A DNA stretch of 64,000 nt from Janthinobacterium lividum PAMC 25724 (GCA_000242815.2 AHHB01000026.1:1-64000); one strand, 5' to 3'; numbered from the stretch's first letter, positions 25,973 through 35,385 are shown. Program-made: numbers and translations. Notes: generated by a model not told the origin, from the sequence alone.

Positions 25973-26538
25973 GCGGCAGCGCTCGATGGCGCAGGACACG
26001 TTGCCCCCAGCCATTTGCCCTTACTTGTCACATTCACCTGTTCCGGCGCGCCGCGCGCGCTCGTCGTCACCGCCAGTTGCATGCTGAAAGCCTGGTCGCC
26101 AAGGAAGCGCACCTGGCCTTCGCCGCTCGATTTCGGCTTGCTGCAGGAAAATGACACTTGCATGCCATCCGCGATGTCGCTGTTCTTCGACTTGCAATCG
26201 CCGGGCTGACCCGTGGGAATCTGCTTGCGCGCCGCCATTTCCGGCGTCACGCAAGCCGTCACGCGCACGGCGCCGTCGGCGCCCACGGTGGGCATGGCCA
26301 TGCCGCGGCTGGCGGCCATGCTTTCGAGCTGCTTGCGTTGATCGGGAGGAAGGTTGCCCAGTTGCTGCAGCAGCAGGGACATGGTGTTGTCGGTGGCGGC
26401 GTCCGGCGAGGCCATCTTGCTGTCGACTTGCCACAGGCCCGGCTTGATGGCGGTGGGGGGCGAGGCGGCCTGGGCAGCGGCTTGCGCGCCGATGGCGGCG
26501 CAGGCCAGTAAGCTCAGGCGTAGTAGGCAGTGGTTCAT
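25960..26538 (-). CDS. DUF3617 family periplasmic protein
   Basis: A 192-residue protein starting at ATG 26538 behind GGAGA. Residues 1-24 are a signal peptide (AAQA/A). DUF3617 features are IKPGLWQVDSKM near the mature start and four Cys in CVTPEMAAR, GDCKSKN, SFSCSKP and ATCPAPS, which probably form disulfides. Family function is unknown. The frame stays open far upstream, but only this start has a ribosome site and signal peptide. Its 3' end overlaps the porin gene on the other strand. Confidence 0.82.
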   Translation of the reverse strand: MNHCLLRLSLLACAAIGAQAAAQAASPPTAIKPGLWQVDSKMASPDAATDNTMSLLLQQLGNLPPDQRKQLESMAASRGMAMPTVGADGAVRVTACVTPEMAARKQIPTGQPGDCKSKNSDIADGMQVSFSCSKPKSSGEGQVRFLGDQAFSMQLAVTTSARGAPEQVNVTSKGKWLGATCPAPSSAAAQKP

Positions 26539-26605
26539 GTTGGCGTCTCCAAAAAAGGCAGACCTCAGCATACGGCATGGCAAGCCAGTCACGCTTGCCA
26601 TTGTG

Positions 26606-28153
26606 TTACAAACTGTGATCGGGCTCGATGCGGCGCACGTCCACGCAGGCGATGCGGCGTTCGTCGGCTTCGACGATTTCGTAGCGCAAGTCATCGAGCT
26701 CCAGCACTTCGCCCACGGCTGGCATGTTTTCAAAATGCGCCAGCAGGAAGCCGGCCAGCGAGTTGTATTCGCCATCTTCGCTGACCAGGGTTTCCTTCTC
26801 GAACACTTGCTCCAGGTAATGCAGGTCGGTGGCGCCATCGATGCGCCAGTGGCCGGGGGCCAGCACTTCCACGTCGGGTAGCTCGTCCTCGTCGGGGAAT
26901 TCGCCGGCGATGGCTTCGAGGATGTCGATGGGCGTCAGCACGCCTTGCACGGTGCCGAACTCGTCGACTACCAGCACCAGCTGCCCGCGCGAGCGCTTCA
27001 GGGTTTCCATGGCTTTGAGCACGCCGGCCGCTTCCGGCATGACGATGGCTTCGCGCATGCTGGCCGGGTCGATCTTGGCGCGCGATACCAGATCCTCGAT
27101 CAGGTCCTTGCTGCGCGCGATGCCGATCACATTATCGAGGTCATCCTTGCAGACAGGAATCATGCTGTGTGGCGTTTCGCGCAGCAGTTGCAGCATCTTC
27201 TCGCTGCTATCGTTCAGGTTGACCCACGAAACGTCGCCGCGCGGCGTCATCACCGAGCGGATCGAGCGTTCGGCCAGGGTCAGCACGCCGCTGACCATGT
27301 TGCGCTCTTCCACGCCGAAGGCGGAGACGTCGGGCAATTCCTTGACTTCATGCTCTTCAGCGGCTTCGCGGCCCTTGCGTCCACCCAGCAGGCTCAGGAC
27401 CGCTTGCGCCGTGCGGTCGCGCAGCGGTGCGTTCGACTGCAGCTTGAGGAAGTTGCGGCGCGCCAGCTGATTGAAGAACTCGATGACGATCGAGAAACCG
27501 ATAGCGGCGTACAAATATCCTTTCGGAATGTGGAAGCCCAGGCCTTCGGCCACCAGCGACAGGCCGATCATCAGCAAGAAGCTCAGGCACAGCACCACGA
27601 CGGTGGGGTGGGCGTTGACGAAGCGCGTCAGCACTTTTGAAGCGAGCATCATGACGACGATGGAAATGATGACGGCGGCCATCATCACGTACAGATTGTC
27701 CACCATGCCGACGGCCGTGATGACGGCGTCGAGTGAAAAGACAGCATCGAGCACGACGATCTGCGCCACTACCAGGCCGAAGCCGGCATAGACTTTCGGC
27801 CCCGCCTGGGCATGCGTGACGCCTTCGAGACGCTCGTGCAACTCGGTGGTGGCCTTGAACAGCAGAAATACACCGCCGAAGAGCAAGATCAGGTCGCGTC
27901 CCGAAAAGGCGAAGGTCCATAGGGAAAACAATGGCATGGTCAGGGTGACTAGCCAGGAAATCAGGGAAAGCAGGCCCAGGCGCATCACGAGGGCCAGGCT
28001 CAGGCCCAGCACGCGCGCCTTGTCGCGCTGGTGCGGCGGCAGTTTCTCGGCCAGGATGGCGATGAAGATCAGGTTGTCGATACCCAGTACGATTTCCAGT
28101 ACGACCAGCGTCAGCAGGCCGACCCAGATTGTCGGGTCAAATAACCATTCCAT
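26606..28153 (-). CDS. TerC-CBS-CorC fusion membrane protein (YoaE/YegH type)
   Basis: A 515-residue protein with three modules: a TerC membrane domain (about 1-235, with [20 protein letters not shown] and [16 protein letters not shown], both acidic metal-site motifs), a CBS pair (about 300-420, [15 protein letters not shown] and [20 protein letters not shown]), and a CorC/HlyC C-terminal domain (about 435-515). It is the same architecture as E. coli YoaE and YegH. A role in divalent metal transport or sensing is likely from the family; the metal is unknown. This is the second TerC-type gene in the window. Confidence 0.9.
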   Translation of the reverse strand: MEWLFDPTIWVGLLTLVVLEIVLGIDNLIFIAILAEKLPPHQRDKARVLGLSLALVMRLGLLSLISWLVTLTMPLFSLWTFAFSGRDLILLFGGVFLLFKATTELHERLEGVTHAQAGPKVYAGFGLVVAQIVVLDAVFSLDAVITAVGMVDNLYVMMAAVIISIVVMMLASKVLTRFVNAHPTVVVLCLSFLLMIGLSLVAEGLGFHIPKGYLYAAIGFSIVIEFFNQLARRNFLKLQSNAPLRDRTAQAVLSLLGGRKGREAAEEHEVKELPDVSAFGVEERNMVSGVLTLAERSIRSVMTPRGDVSWVNLNDSSEKMLQLLRETPHSMIPVCKDDLDNVIGIARSKDLIEDLVSRAKIDPASMREAIVMPEAAGVLKAMETLKRSRGQLVLVVDEFGTVQGVLTPIDILEAIAGEFPDEDELPDVEVLAPGHWRIDGATDLHYLEQVFEKETLVSEDGEYNSLAGFLLAHFENMPAVGEVLELDDLRYEIVEADERRIACVDVRRIEPDHSL

Positions 28154-28236
28154 GTGTGTAACCTTGTAAAGTCAATTAATATAAAGCGTGCCCGGCGGCC
28201 GACGGCCCCGGCTTGAGTGCGATGCGTGCTGCGGTG

Positions 28237-28578
28237 TCAGTGGCGGACGCGCGGCGGCCGGGTGGCCTGCCGCGCGTCCGCTTCGGCAAGTGCGCCCGGT
28301 CCCGCTTGCCAAATGATGGCGCAAAACGGCGCGCCTTGGTGCGAGCTCGGGTATAGCGTGATGGGGTCGTTGTCGCATTCTTCGGCCTCGCAGCGCTCGC
28401 CGGGCAGGCCCGTGTGGGCGGCGCTCTCAGGGCAATCGGCATTGAGGGCAGGCACGGCAGTAGTGCCTGCCGCGACTGCATGCTGAAATGGGGAAGTGCT
28501 GGCGTCAGCCATGCTGGCGAACGCCTGGGGTAGGGCGAGGAAAACAAAAAGGCAGAGCAGGACGAGAGCTCGTCTCAT
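28237..28578 (-). CDS. Small exported protein, unknown function
   Basis: A 113-residue protein if started at ATG 28578. Residues 1-21 form a signal peptide (LVLLCLFVFLALPQAFA). The mature part has four Cys (ADCPES, GERCEAEECDNDP, APFCAIIW), a composition seen in small disulfide-rich periplasmic proteins, and a basic C-terminus. I recognise no family. The frame is open upstream to 28791, but that part is repetitive and lacks a signal. It is divergent from the M16 peptidase gene. Confidence 0.55.
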   Translation of the reverse strand: MRRALVLLCLFVFLALPQAFASMADASTSPFQHAVAAGTTAVPALNADCPESAAHTGLPGERCEAEECDNDPITLYPSSHQGAPFCAIIWQAGPGALAEADARQATRPPRVRH

Positions 28579-28754
28579 ATACAGGCAGTTAGTTCTGGAA
28601 CTGTGGAGTATAGCATGGGCAAATAACAGCCCGATGACAGCACTTGCATAACTGGTAAGTATGCCGTAAATTGAGATTGCAATGATTTCCCTGGGCGGCG
28701 AAGACGCAGCGCGGGCCTGTGGCAATTTTTGCGTTTGTATCGCCTTGCGCTTGC

Positions 28755-28797
28755 GCATTTTTCGTTTGCGCATCTTTCGCATCTTTCGCATTTTTTA
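28755..28797 (+). repeat. Degenerate 9-bp tandem repeat before the M16 peptidase
   Basis: GCATTTTTC, GCATCTTTC, GCATCTTTC and GCATTTTTT follow each other, the first separated by seven bases. The array lies 27-69 bases before the peptidase start, in its likely promoter or leader region. Confidence 0.7.
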
Positions 28798-28823
28798 TAT
28801 CGTAGTGTTACTAGGACTCCGAC

Positions 28824-31667
28824 TTGAAACCAATTACCGCCCTCCTGCTTGCCGCCGGCATCGTCTCGCCGTCGTTCATCCTGGCCGCCACCGCGGTGGA
28901 CGCTGCACCGACCCAGAAAACCGCCAAGGCCGCATCCCAGCGCGCCGCCGTCAAAGTCACTTCTGTCGAAGGCATCACCGAATACCGCTTGGCCAATGGC
29001 TTGCGCGTGCTGTTGTTCCCCGACGCCAGCAAGCCGACCCTGACCACCAACATCGTCTACATGGTCGGTTCACGCCATGAAAACTATGGCGAAACGGGCA
29101 TGGCCCACTTGCTTGAGCATTTGCTGTTCAAGCCCAGCGCCAACTTCGGCGTCAAGAAGGGCACGAAAACCCCCGTCGAGATCCTCAATTCGACGGGCGC
29201 GCAGTTCAATGGCACCACCTGGTATGACCGCACCAATTACTACGCCACTTTTCCCGCCAACGACGATAACCTGCGCCAGATGCTGGCCATGGAAGCGGAC
29301 CGCATGGTCAACGCCGCCATCGACCAGAATGACCTGTGGAATCCGAAGACGCAAAAGGGTGAAATGACGGTCGTGCGCAACGAATTCGAGATGGGCGAGA
29401 GCGACCCGATCGGCGTAACCAGTGAACGCATCCAGGCCATCGCCTACGATTGGCACAACTATGGCAAGTCGACCATCGGCGCCCGCTCCGACATCGAGCA
29501 GGTGAACATCCCCCGCTTGCGCGCGTTCTATCATAAATATTATCAGCCGGATAATGCCGTGCTGATGGTGGCAGGCCGCTTCGATGAAGCCAAGGTATTG
29601 CAGCAGATCAATGAGCTGTTCGGCAAGATCGCCAAACCGACGCGCGTGATCGAGCCGACTTACACGGCCGAACCGGTGCAAGATGGCGAGCGCGCCGTCA
29701 CGGTGCGCCGCAGCGGTGGTACGCAGTTCGTCGGCGCCGGCTATCACGTGGCGCCGTCCGGCAATCCCGATGCCGTCGCCATCGAGGTGCTCGGTCACGT
29801 GCTGACGGACGCCCCGGCCGGCCGCCTGCACAAGGCGCTGGTGGAAACCAAGCTGGCCAGCAAGATCGAATACAACTCCGTGAGCAATCTGGAGCCCGGC
29901 TACAACCTGTTCGGCGCACTGGTACCCGTCGATGGCAACCTTGATGCGGCGCAAGCGGCCATGCTGAAAGTGCTGGAAGAGCTGAAATCGCAGCCGATCA
30001 CGGATGCGGAAGTGGCACGCGTCAAGCAGCAGCTGAACAAGCAGGTCGAACTGATCACCTCGAACACGGCGCGCATGACGATCGCCCTGACGGAGTCCTT
30101 GGCGGCCGGCGACTGGCGTTTGTTCTTCCTGCAGCGCGATCAGCTCGACAAATTGACGACGGCGCAGGTGCAGGCGGCAGCCGAGAAATACCTGAAGAGT
30201 TCGAACCGCACCCTGGGCCGCTTCATCCCCACCGATGCGCCGGACCGCACCGTCGTGCCGGCCTACGCCGACGTGGCGCCGCAACTGGCCGGCTATACGG
30301 GCCGTGCCGTGGTGGCGCAGGGTGAGGCGTTCGACCCGAGCCCCGACAATATCGAGGCGCGCACGCAGCGCTTCACTTTGCCAAACGGCTTGAAGGGCGC
30401 TTTGCTGGCGAAGAAAACCAAGGGCAATACCGTCAGCGTCGTGTTGAAATTGCAGCTCGGTAGTGAAGACAGCTTGCGCGGCAAGGCGCAAGTGGGCAGC
30501 TACACGGCCAATCTGTTGTCGCGTGGCACGGATAAACTGTCGCGCCAGGAAGTGAAGGACAAGTTCGACCAGCTGGGCACGCAAGTGGCCATCTCGGGCG
30601 GCGCCGAAGGTGTCACCGCCATGTTGATGGGCAAGCGCGAGAACTTGCCGGCCGCCATGGATCTGCTGGCGCAAGTGCTGCAAAAGCCGTCCCTGAGCGA
30701 GACGCAGTTCCTGGAATTGCAGCGCGAGCGCGTGGGCCGCGCCGAGCAGGAATTGCCTGAGCCGCAGCCGCAGGCAGTGAACGCTTTTCGCCGCTTGCTC
30801 GACGCCACGCCGGAAGGCCATGTGCGCCACGTGGCTACCTTGCCGGTTGAGCTGGCACAGTGGAAAGCCATCAGTGTTGCCGATGTGAAAGCCTTCCATG
30901 GCGCCTACTACGGCGCGTCGAACGCCACCTTTGCCGCCGTGGGCGACTTCGACCCGGCCGCGCTGAAGGCGCAAGTGGCCAGCCTGTACGGCAGCTGGAA
31001 GGCGCAGCAGCCGTATGTGCGCATTCTTGATGCCGTCAAGCCCGTCAGTGGCGAGAAAGTCACGCTGGAAACGCCGGACAAGGCCAACAGCGTGCTGTTC
31101 GCCATTCAGCCGATTGCGCTCAAGGATGATGCAGCGGCCTATCCGGCGCTGGTGATCGCCAATCACATGCTCGGTGGCGGTGCCTTGCGCAGCCGCCTGG
31201 CCGACCGCATCCGCCAGAAGGAAGGCCTGTCGTACGGCGTCGGTTCGCAAGTGACCGTGCCATCGCGCGAGCCGGCCGGTTTCTGGATGGCGTATGCCAT
31301 CAGCGCGCCGCAAAACACGGCCAAGGTGGAAGCTGCCCTGCGCGAGGAAATCGCCAAGGTGCTGGCCGACGGGTTCTCGGAAGCGGAACTGGTCGAAGCG
31401 AAAAAGGGCTGGTTGCAATCGGAAGAAGTGGGCCGTACGCAAGACAGCGGCCTGGCGCGCGGCCTGGCCGATTACCTGGCGCAAGGCCGGACCATGGCGT
31501 ACGACAAGGACCTGGAAGCGAAGGTGGCAGCATTGACCTTGGCACAAGTCAATCAGGTCTTGCGCGATTACCTGAAGCCGGCGGCCATTTCGATCGTCAC
31601 GGCGGGCGATTTCGCCAAGCTGGCGAAAGAGGGCGCAAGCGGCGCCAAGGCAACGACGTCGAAATAA
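28824..31667 (+). CDS. M16 family zinc metallopeptidase, duplicated form
   Basis: A 947-residue exported peptidase starting at TTG 28824 behind AGGAC. A signal peptide spans about 1-27. The zinc motif HXXEH is H95-L-L-E98-H99, with the distal Glu in the NEFEMGES segment. The second half (about 510-930) is the inactive paired M16 repeat, with the R-Y-like GLSYGVGSQVTVPSREPAG segment. The two halves in one chain form the closed clam shell of pitrilysin-type enzymes. It probably degrades peptides in the periplasm. A strong terminator follows directly. Confidence 0.92.
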   Translation: MKPITALLLAAGIVSPSFILAATAVDAAPTQKTAKAASQRAAVKVTSVEGITEYRLANGLRVLLFPDASKPTLTTNIVYMVGSRHENYGETGMAHLLEHLLFKPSANFGVKKGTKTPVEILNSTGAQFNGTTWYDRTNYYATFPANDDNLRQMLAMEADRMVNAAIDQNDLWNPKTQKGEMTVVRNEFEMGESDPIGVTSERIQAIAYDWHNYGKSTIGARSDIEQVNIPRLRAFYHKYYQPDNAVLMVAGRFDEAKVLQQINELFGKIAKPTRVIEPTYTAEPVQDGERAVTVRRSGGTQFVGAGYHVAPSGNPDAVAIEVLGHVLTDAPAGRLHKALVETKLASKIEYNSVSNLEPGYNLFGALVPVDGNLDAAQAAMLKVLEELKSQPITDAEVARVKQQLNKQVELITSNTARMTIALTESLAAGDWRLFFLQRDQLDKLTTAQVQAAAEKYLKSSNRTLGRFIPTDAPDRTVVPAYADVAPQLAGYTGRAVVAQGEAFDPSPDNIEARTQRFTLPNGLKGALLAKKTKGNTVSVVLKLQLGSEDSLRGKAQVGSYTANLLSRGTDKLSRQEVKDKFDQLGTQVAISGGAEGVTAMLMGKRENLPAAMDLLAQVLQKPSLSETQFLELQRERVGRAEQELPEPQPQAVNAFRRLLDATPEGHVRHVATLPVELAQWKAISVADVKAFHGAYYGASNATFAAVGDFDPAALKAQVASLYGSWKAQQPYVRILDAVKPVSGEKVTLETPDKANSVLFAIQPIALKDDAAAYPALVIANHMLGGGALRSRLADRIRQKEGLSYGVGSQVTVPSREPAGFWMAYAISAPQNTAKVEAALREEIAKVLADGFSEAELVEAKKGWLQSEEVGRTQDSGLARGLADYLAQGRTMAYDKDLEAKVAALTLAQVNQVLRDYLKPAAISIVTAGDFAKLAKEGASGAKATTSK

Positions 31668-31688
31668 GCTGTTTCAGCTGCAAAAAAC

Positions 31689-31722
31689 CCCGCTGGCAAA
31701 GACCTTGCCAGCGGGTTTTTTT
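31689..31722 (+). terminator. Rho-independent terminator of the M16 peptidase gene
   Basis: An 11-bp stem CCCGCTGGCAA / TTGCCAGCGGG with a 5-base loop is followed by seven T. It starts 22 bases after the stop codon. The convergent OmpA-like gene ends 17 bases further, so it may serve both. Confidence 0.93.
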
Positions 31723-31738
31723 ATAGATGCATGTCCAC

Positions 31739-32419
31739 TTAGCGTGGCGCTAACTCTGCAACGTAGATTTCCACGCGGCGATTGCGCGCGCGTCCCGAGG
31801 CATCCGCATTCGAGGCGATCGGCTCGCGGGCGCCGCGGCCTTCCGTGACGATGCGCGTTGGCGACACGCCGCGCATGGACAGGTAGTCGCGCGTGTGGGC
31901 CGCGCGTTCCACCGACAGCGGTTCGTTGATGGAAGCGCTGCCGGTGCTGTCCGTGTGGCCGACGATGCTGACCGTGGTGTTGCGGTTTTCATTCAGGGTG
32001 GCGGCAAAGCGGTCGAGAATGGGGCGGAAGTTGCCCTTGATGTCGGCGCGGTTGGTGTCGAAGGAAATATCGCTTGGGATTTCCATTTTCAGGCGGTTAT
32101 CGGCCGTCTGCGTCACTTGTACACCAGTGCCCTGTGTCGCTTGTTCCATCGCGCGCTTCTGGTTTTCCATGCGGTTCGACCAGATATTGCCGACCACGGC
32201 GCCCGCTGCAGCACCGAGCAGGGCACCACCGGCCGTGCGGCCGCCGCTGCCACCGCCGGTAGTGCCGCCGATCAAGGCACCCAGACCCGCGCCGATGCCA
32301 GCGCCCGTGGCCGTACCACGTTGTGTCGAGGACATGTCCGCGCAGCCCGTGGCGGCCAGCGCGAGGACCAGCATGCCGATCAGAGATTTGGCGCCAGCGC
32401 CGTTTTTGTATGTTTTCAT
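31739..32419 (-). CDS. OmpA family lipoprotein with glycine zipper (YiaD-like)
   Basis: A 226-residue protein starting at ATG 32419 behind AAGGA. Lipobox LAATGC puts the anchored Cys at 26. Residues 35-90 are a glycine zipper (GAGIGAGLGALIGGTTGGG, then AGGALLGAAAGAVVG), and the C-terminal half is a peptidoglycan-binding OmpA domain (DISFDTNRADIK, SIVGHTDSTGSASINEPLS, GRGAREPIASN). It thus ties the outer membrane to the cell wall. It is the first member of the envelope/stress cluster; I found no copy of the 16-bp palindrome directly before it. Confidence 0.9.
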   Translation of the reverse strand: MKTYKNGAGAKSLIGMLVLALAATGCADMSSTQRGTATGAGIGAGLGALIGGTTGGGSGGRTAGGALLGAAAGAVVGNIWSNRMENQKRAMEQATQGTGVQVTQTADNRLKMEIPSDISFDTNRADIKGNFRPILDRFAATLNENRNTTVSIVGHTDSTGSASINEPLSVERAAHTRDYLSMRGVSPTRIVTEGRGAREPIASNADASGRARNRRVEIYVAELAPR

Positions 32420-32583
32420 GGATTTTTCCTTGTTTTGTGATGGGGACATACCCAGCGATTACCTGCACACGTTACTGCAAAATGCCGCTGCGTGCCAGCG
32501 CGCGCACTGTACACAAGAGGCGGCAAAAAGGCGGCGCCCGTTTGCACGTGCGCCGCCCTGTCATCCTGTGCTAACGATCTGGG

Positions 32584-32730
32584 CTATAAGCCGCGCCCGC
32601 TGATCAGGCGCAACAGGACCATGATGACGGCCACCACCAGCAGAATGTGGATGAAGCCGCCAATGGTATAGGAAGTTACCAGGCCCAGCAGCCAAAGAAT
32701 AATGAGTACGACGGCGATTGTATACAGCAT
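32584..32730 (-). CDS. Small lmo0937-type membrane protein
   Basis: A 48-residue protein (MLYTIAVVLIILWLLGLVTS...) with two hydrophobic helices, ATG 32730 behind an excellent GGAGG. It matches the short lmo0937 family of membrane proteins, which turn up in stress-induced gene clusters next to DUF3309 and glycine-zipper genes. Function is unknown. A perfect 16-bp palindrome lies 165 bases upstream. Confidence 0.8.
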   Translation of the reverse strand: MLYTIAVVLIILWLLGLVTSYTIGGFIHILLVVAVIMVLLRLISGRGL

Positions 32731-32894
32731 GATATGTCCTCCGAGAGTAATGTGTGGATAACGGCGACTGCCTTGGCCTTGGTCTTGTGCGGCGCTGGCA
32801 TCTGGCGCTGTCATCGGTTTTTGTCATTGCGCGGCGACTGTGTCGCTGAACGCCGATGCCATGACTGAGTGTCTACTTTGTTTCCCTAGCCTTC

Positions 32895-32910
32895 TGTACG
32901 CTGTCGTACA
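32895..32910. promoter_or_regulatory. 16-bp palindrome, site 1
   Basis: TGTACGCTGTCGTACA is a perfect palindrome in its 6-bp arms. It lies between the lmo0937-type gene and the end of the 84-residue gene, both on the minus strand. It belongs to a family of nine sites with the pattern yGTRCG-N4-CGYACr (see findings). Confidence 0.7.
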
Positions 32911-32920
32911 CAAGGATCAA

Positions 32921-33175
32921 CTATCGGGGCCGGTCGGCGTGTTCATCGGCCATGCCCGGTATCCAGGTCAGCATGCCGGCCATGCCGACGGCGCCCGCCA
33001 GGCAACTGAGCATGCCGCCTGTCAGCAGCAGCATGACGCCGAACACGGACGAGCTCGCTTGCAATGGCGCCAGGTCCAGCGCGCAGAAGCCCAGCGCGGT
33101 AGCGAGGATGCCGGCGCCGATAAAGCCGAGCCAGATTGTGTTGCTTGTGTTGCCGCTAGCCGTCTGGTTTTCCAT
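32921..33175 (-). CDS. Small membrane protein, unknown
   Basis: An 84-residue protein starting at ATG 33175 behind AAGGAG. It has two hydrophobic segments (about 15-37 and 45-72) and acidic-basic tail DEHADRPR. I recognise no family. A site of the cluster's 16-bp palindrome lies 68 bases upstream of the start, so it probably shares the control of its neighbours. Confidence 0.7.
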   Translation of the reverse strand: MENQTASGNTSNTIWLGFIGAGILATALGFCALDLAPLQASSSVFGVMLLLTGGMLSCLAGAVGMAGMLTWIPGMADEHADRPR

Positions 33176-33242
33176 TGCATCTCCTTCAAGACATTGATTG
33201 AGCTTTCCTGGGTGCATCATCCAGCATGGCGGCAAGCTCATC

Positions 33243-33258
33243 TGTGCGTCAACGAACA
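33243..33258. promoter_or_regulatory. 16-bp palindrome, site 2
   Basis: TGTGCGTCAACGAACA fits yGTRCG-N4-CGYACr except for one position in the right arm. It lies 68 bases before the 84-residue membrane protein. Confidence 0.55.
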
Positions 33259-33325
33259 TTGCTAAAAAGAAAACGCCAGAATAGGCCGGGCGGGGGGCGA
33301 TGTGCTTCGCCTGGCCTCGCCGCGC

Positions 33326-33955
33326 CTAGCCCATGGCGCGCAAGCCGCCGTTGACGACACGCACGCGGTCGCCCTGGCGCCAATTCGGCGCGGCGCTCTG
33401 ATGCACGGTGCGCGTCTTGCCGTTATCGAGACGTACGACGATGTTGTAGCTGCGCGTGGCGCGCACGCTGCCTTCGATCTGGTTGCCGGCTACGGCACCG
33501 CCAACGGCGCCCAGCACGGTGGCCAGCTGTTTGCCGTGGCCGCCGCCTACCTGGTTGCCCAGCAAGCCGCCCACGACGGCGCCGCCCGCGGCGCCTACGC
33601 CGCTGCCTTCGGCGCGCGTATTGACTTCGTGGATAGCTTCGATCACGCCGCAATTGCTACACACCTGCGGCGCCGGGGCTGTCGCATATTGCTGCTGAGG
33701 TTGCTGAGGTTGCTGAGCTAGCTGTGCTGGCTGCTGCGCTTGTTGTTGCGGCTGTGGCTCGGGTACGGACTGTGGCGGCCGGTTCTCTTGCAAGCTTGCC
33801 AGTTGTTCGGCCGAGGTGCTGGCCGCCAGTGTCTGGGCACCGCCCTGGGACGAGGGCAGCCAGCCCATCAGGGCCGCCGTGCCCACGCCGCAAAACAGCA
33901 GGACGGCGACGGCGGCGGCAAGCACCAAAGGGTGGAGCGATTTGGTAGTGGACAT
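33326..33955 (-). CDS. Glycine-zipper 2TM protein with Gln/Pro-rich linker
   Basis: A 209-residue protein, ATG 33955 behind AAGGA. It has an N-terminal membrane anchor (about 8-32), a low-complexity region of Gln and Pro (about 60-95, QQQAQQPAQLAQQPQQPQQQ), then a glycine zipper (VGAAGGAVVGGLLGNQVGGG, LGAVGGAVAGNQIEG) and a C-terminal 17-kDa-antigen-like beta domain (YNIVVRLDNGKTRTVHQS). The same domain pair occurs at 46338-46784. It is divergent from the Crp/Fnr regulator and shares palindrome site 3. Confidence 0.85.
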   Translation of the reverse strand: MSTTKSLHPLVLAAAVAVLLFCGVGTAALMGWLPSSQGGAQTLAASTSAEQLASLQENRPPQSVPEPQPQQQAQQPAQLAQQPQQPQQQYATAPAPQVCSNCGVIEAIHEVNTRAEGSGVGAAGGAVVGGLLGNQVGGGHGKQLATVLGAVGGAVAGNQIEGSVRATRSYNIVVRLDNGKTRTVHQSAAPNWRQGDRVRVVNGGLRAMG

Positions 33956-34045
33956 GGAGATTTCCTTGGTTTGTTTGAATAATGGAATGGGTAGTGCGTG
34001 TTGTGCTCGCATGCTGCCAGTGTGCTGTGCCGCGTGCCGCGCTTC

Positions 34046-34061
34046 CGTGCGTCACCGTACA
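34046..34061. promoter_or_regulatory. 16-bp palindrome, site 3, between regulator and zipper gene
   Basis: CGTGCGTCACCGTACA matches yGTRCG-N4-CGYACr. It lies 91 bases before the minus-strand glycine-zipper gene and 70 bases before the plus-strand Crp/Fnr regulator gene, so it could control both and mediate autoregulation. Confidence 0.65.
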
Positions 34062-34131
34062 TACAGGGACGGTACCGCACCGTAGGCTAAGTAAACATCA
34101 TGTCGAGTTGTAACGACACCAAGGAAAAGCA

Positions 34132-34908
34132 ATGCCACCAACGAACGCCAGCATGATCCTGTCCCGCGACGCAGGCCGACCCGGCCCGGGTACGCTTGCC
34201 GGCAAGCCTGACGCTGGCAACCGCTTGCTCGCTAGCCTGCCCGAGCCTGACTTGCGGCACCTGACGGCGCTGTTCGATACCGTCACGGTCGAGGTGGGCG
34301 AGGTGCTGTACGAACCGGGCCAGCCTATCGGCCATATCTATTTCCCCAGCGACTGCCTGATCTCGCTGCTGGCCGTGGCGGAAGGGCGAATGACCCTGGA
34401 AGTGGGCTCCGTCGGCCGCGAAGGCGTGCTGGGAGCTGCCGTTGCGTTGGGACATGACTTGGCGCAAGTGCGTGCCGTGGTGCAACGGTCCGGCACGGCC
34501 AGCTGCATCGGGCGGGCCGAGTTCTGCGCCGAGTTTGCACAGCTCGATTCGCTGCAGCGCCTGCTGTACCGCTACACGGACACCCTGTTGGCACAAGCTA
34601 TCCAGATTGCCGTGTGCAGCCGCTTTCACGTGCTTGAGGCGCGACTGGCACGTTCGCTGCTAATTACGCGCGATCGCCTGCAGTCGGAAAAATTTCACCT
34701 GACGCATGAATTTCTTGCCCATACTCTGGGCGTGCGGCGGGTCGGCGTGACCAAGGCAGCGAGCGCCCTGCAACAGCAAAAACTGATCACCTACAGCCGC
34801 GGCAATATCGAAATCCTCGATTCCGCAGGCCTGGAAGCGGTCTCATGCCGCTGCTATGCGCTGGTCAAGGATAGCGGCGCCATCGGCATGGCGAATGTCT
34901 TCGTCTGA
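34132..34908 (+). CDS. Crp/Fnr family transcriptional regulator
   Basis: A 258-residue protein, ATG 34132 behind AAGGA. Residues about 30-150 form the cyclic-nucleotide-binding-like beta roll (GEVLYEPGQPIGHIYFPSDC; MTLEVGSVGREGVLG), 150-180 the dimer helix, and 186-235 a winged helix with HEFLAHTLGVRRVGVTKAAS. The phosphate-binding RXS motif of true Crp is absent and there is no N-terminal Cys cluster as in Fnr, so the signal is unknown. Crp/Fnr proteins usually read TGTGA-N6-TCACA; the nine palindromes in this cluster have the same geometry with other arms. I propose it as their regulator (inference). Confidence 0.88.
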   Translation: MPPTNASMILSRDAGRPGPGTLAGKPDAGNRLLASLPEPDLRHLTALFDTVTVEVGEVLYEPGQPIGHIYFPSDCLISLLAVAEGRMTLEVGSVGREGVLGAAVALGHDLAQVRAVVQRSGTASCIGRAEFCAEFAQLDSLQRLLYRYTDTLLAQAIQIAVCSRFHVLEARLARSLLITRDRLQSEKFHLTHEFLAHTLGVRRVGVTKAASALQQQKLITYSRGNIEILDSAGLEAVSCRCYALVKDSGAIGMANVFV

Positions 34909-35049
34909 TTTTCCTCATGATAACTTTTTAATGTCGTCAATGGACTCCGGACAACGGACAAGGGACGCAAGAGGGCGGGGCGGACACCTGGGTGCCTACC
35001 TCGCTTTCTTGTGCAACGTCATGCGACGTTATGCGATGTTATGCAGCGC

Positions 35050-35268
35050 TTACTTCGGCTTGACCTGATTGCCGATGACGCCGCCGACGGCGGCGCCGCC
35101 AACGGCGCCGACGGCGCTGCCGCCCGTCAGCACGGAGCCGGCGACAGCGCCGATACCAGCGCCGATGGCCGTGTTTTTATCCTGGCCGGACATGTTGGCG
35201 CAAGCAGTCAAGCTCAGCAGCAGAGCGGCAACGGATGTGGTGGCGGCGATTTTTTTAATGATTTGCAT
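35050..35268 (-). CDS. OsmB-like glycine-zipper lipoprotein
   Basis: A 72-residue lipoprotein, ATG 35268 behind AGGAG. The lipobox LTAC puts the anchored Cys at 23. The rest is one glycine zipper (IGAGIGAVAGSVLTGG, VGAVGGAAVGGVIGNQVKPK), the same layout as E. coli OsmB, an osmotically and stationary-phase induced outer-membrane lipoprotein. A copy of the cluster palindrome lies 118 bases upstream. Confidence 0.85.
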   Translation of the reverse strand: MQIIKKIAATTSVAALLLSLTACANMSGQDKNTAIGAGIGAVAGSVLTGGSAVGAVGGAAVGGVIGNQVKPK

Positions 35269-35385
35269 GATAGTTCTCCTATGAATTCGGACCTCGTGAC
35301 GCCGGCTTGGTAGGGGTCGGTGGTATTTCGTCTCGCCACGTGTTGCAGGCATGGTCACAGAATAGGATCCTGACTAGGCAGGGTC

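Noticed and set aside
29070-31547. 825-codon open frame on the minus strand of the M16 peptidase
   Set aside because: Antisense shadow in high-GC DNA: His/Arg/Gln-rich, no domain, while the plus strand encodes a clear M16 peptidase.
32492-32512. GTGC-N8-GCAC sequence before the OmpA lipoprotein gene
   Set aside because: It resembles the 16-bp palindrome, but its arms are two bases further apart than in the nine accepted sites.
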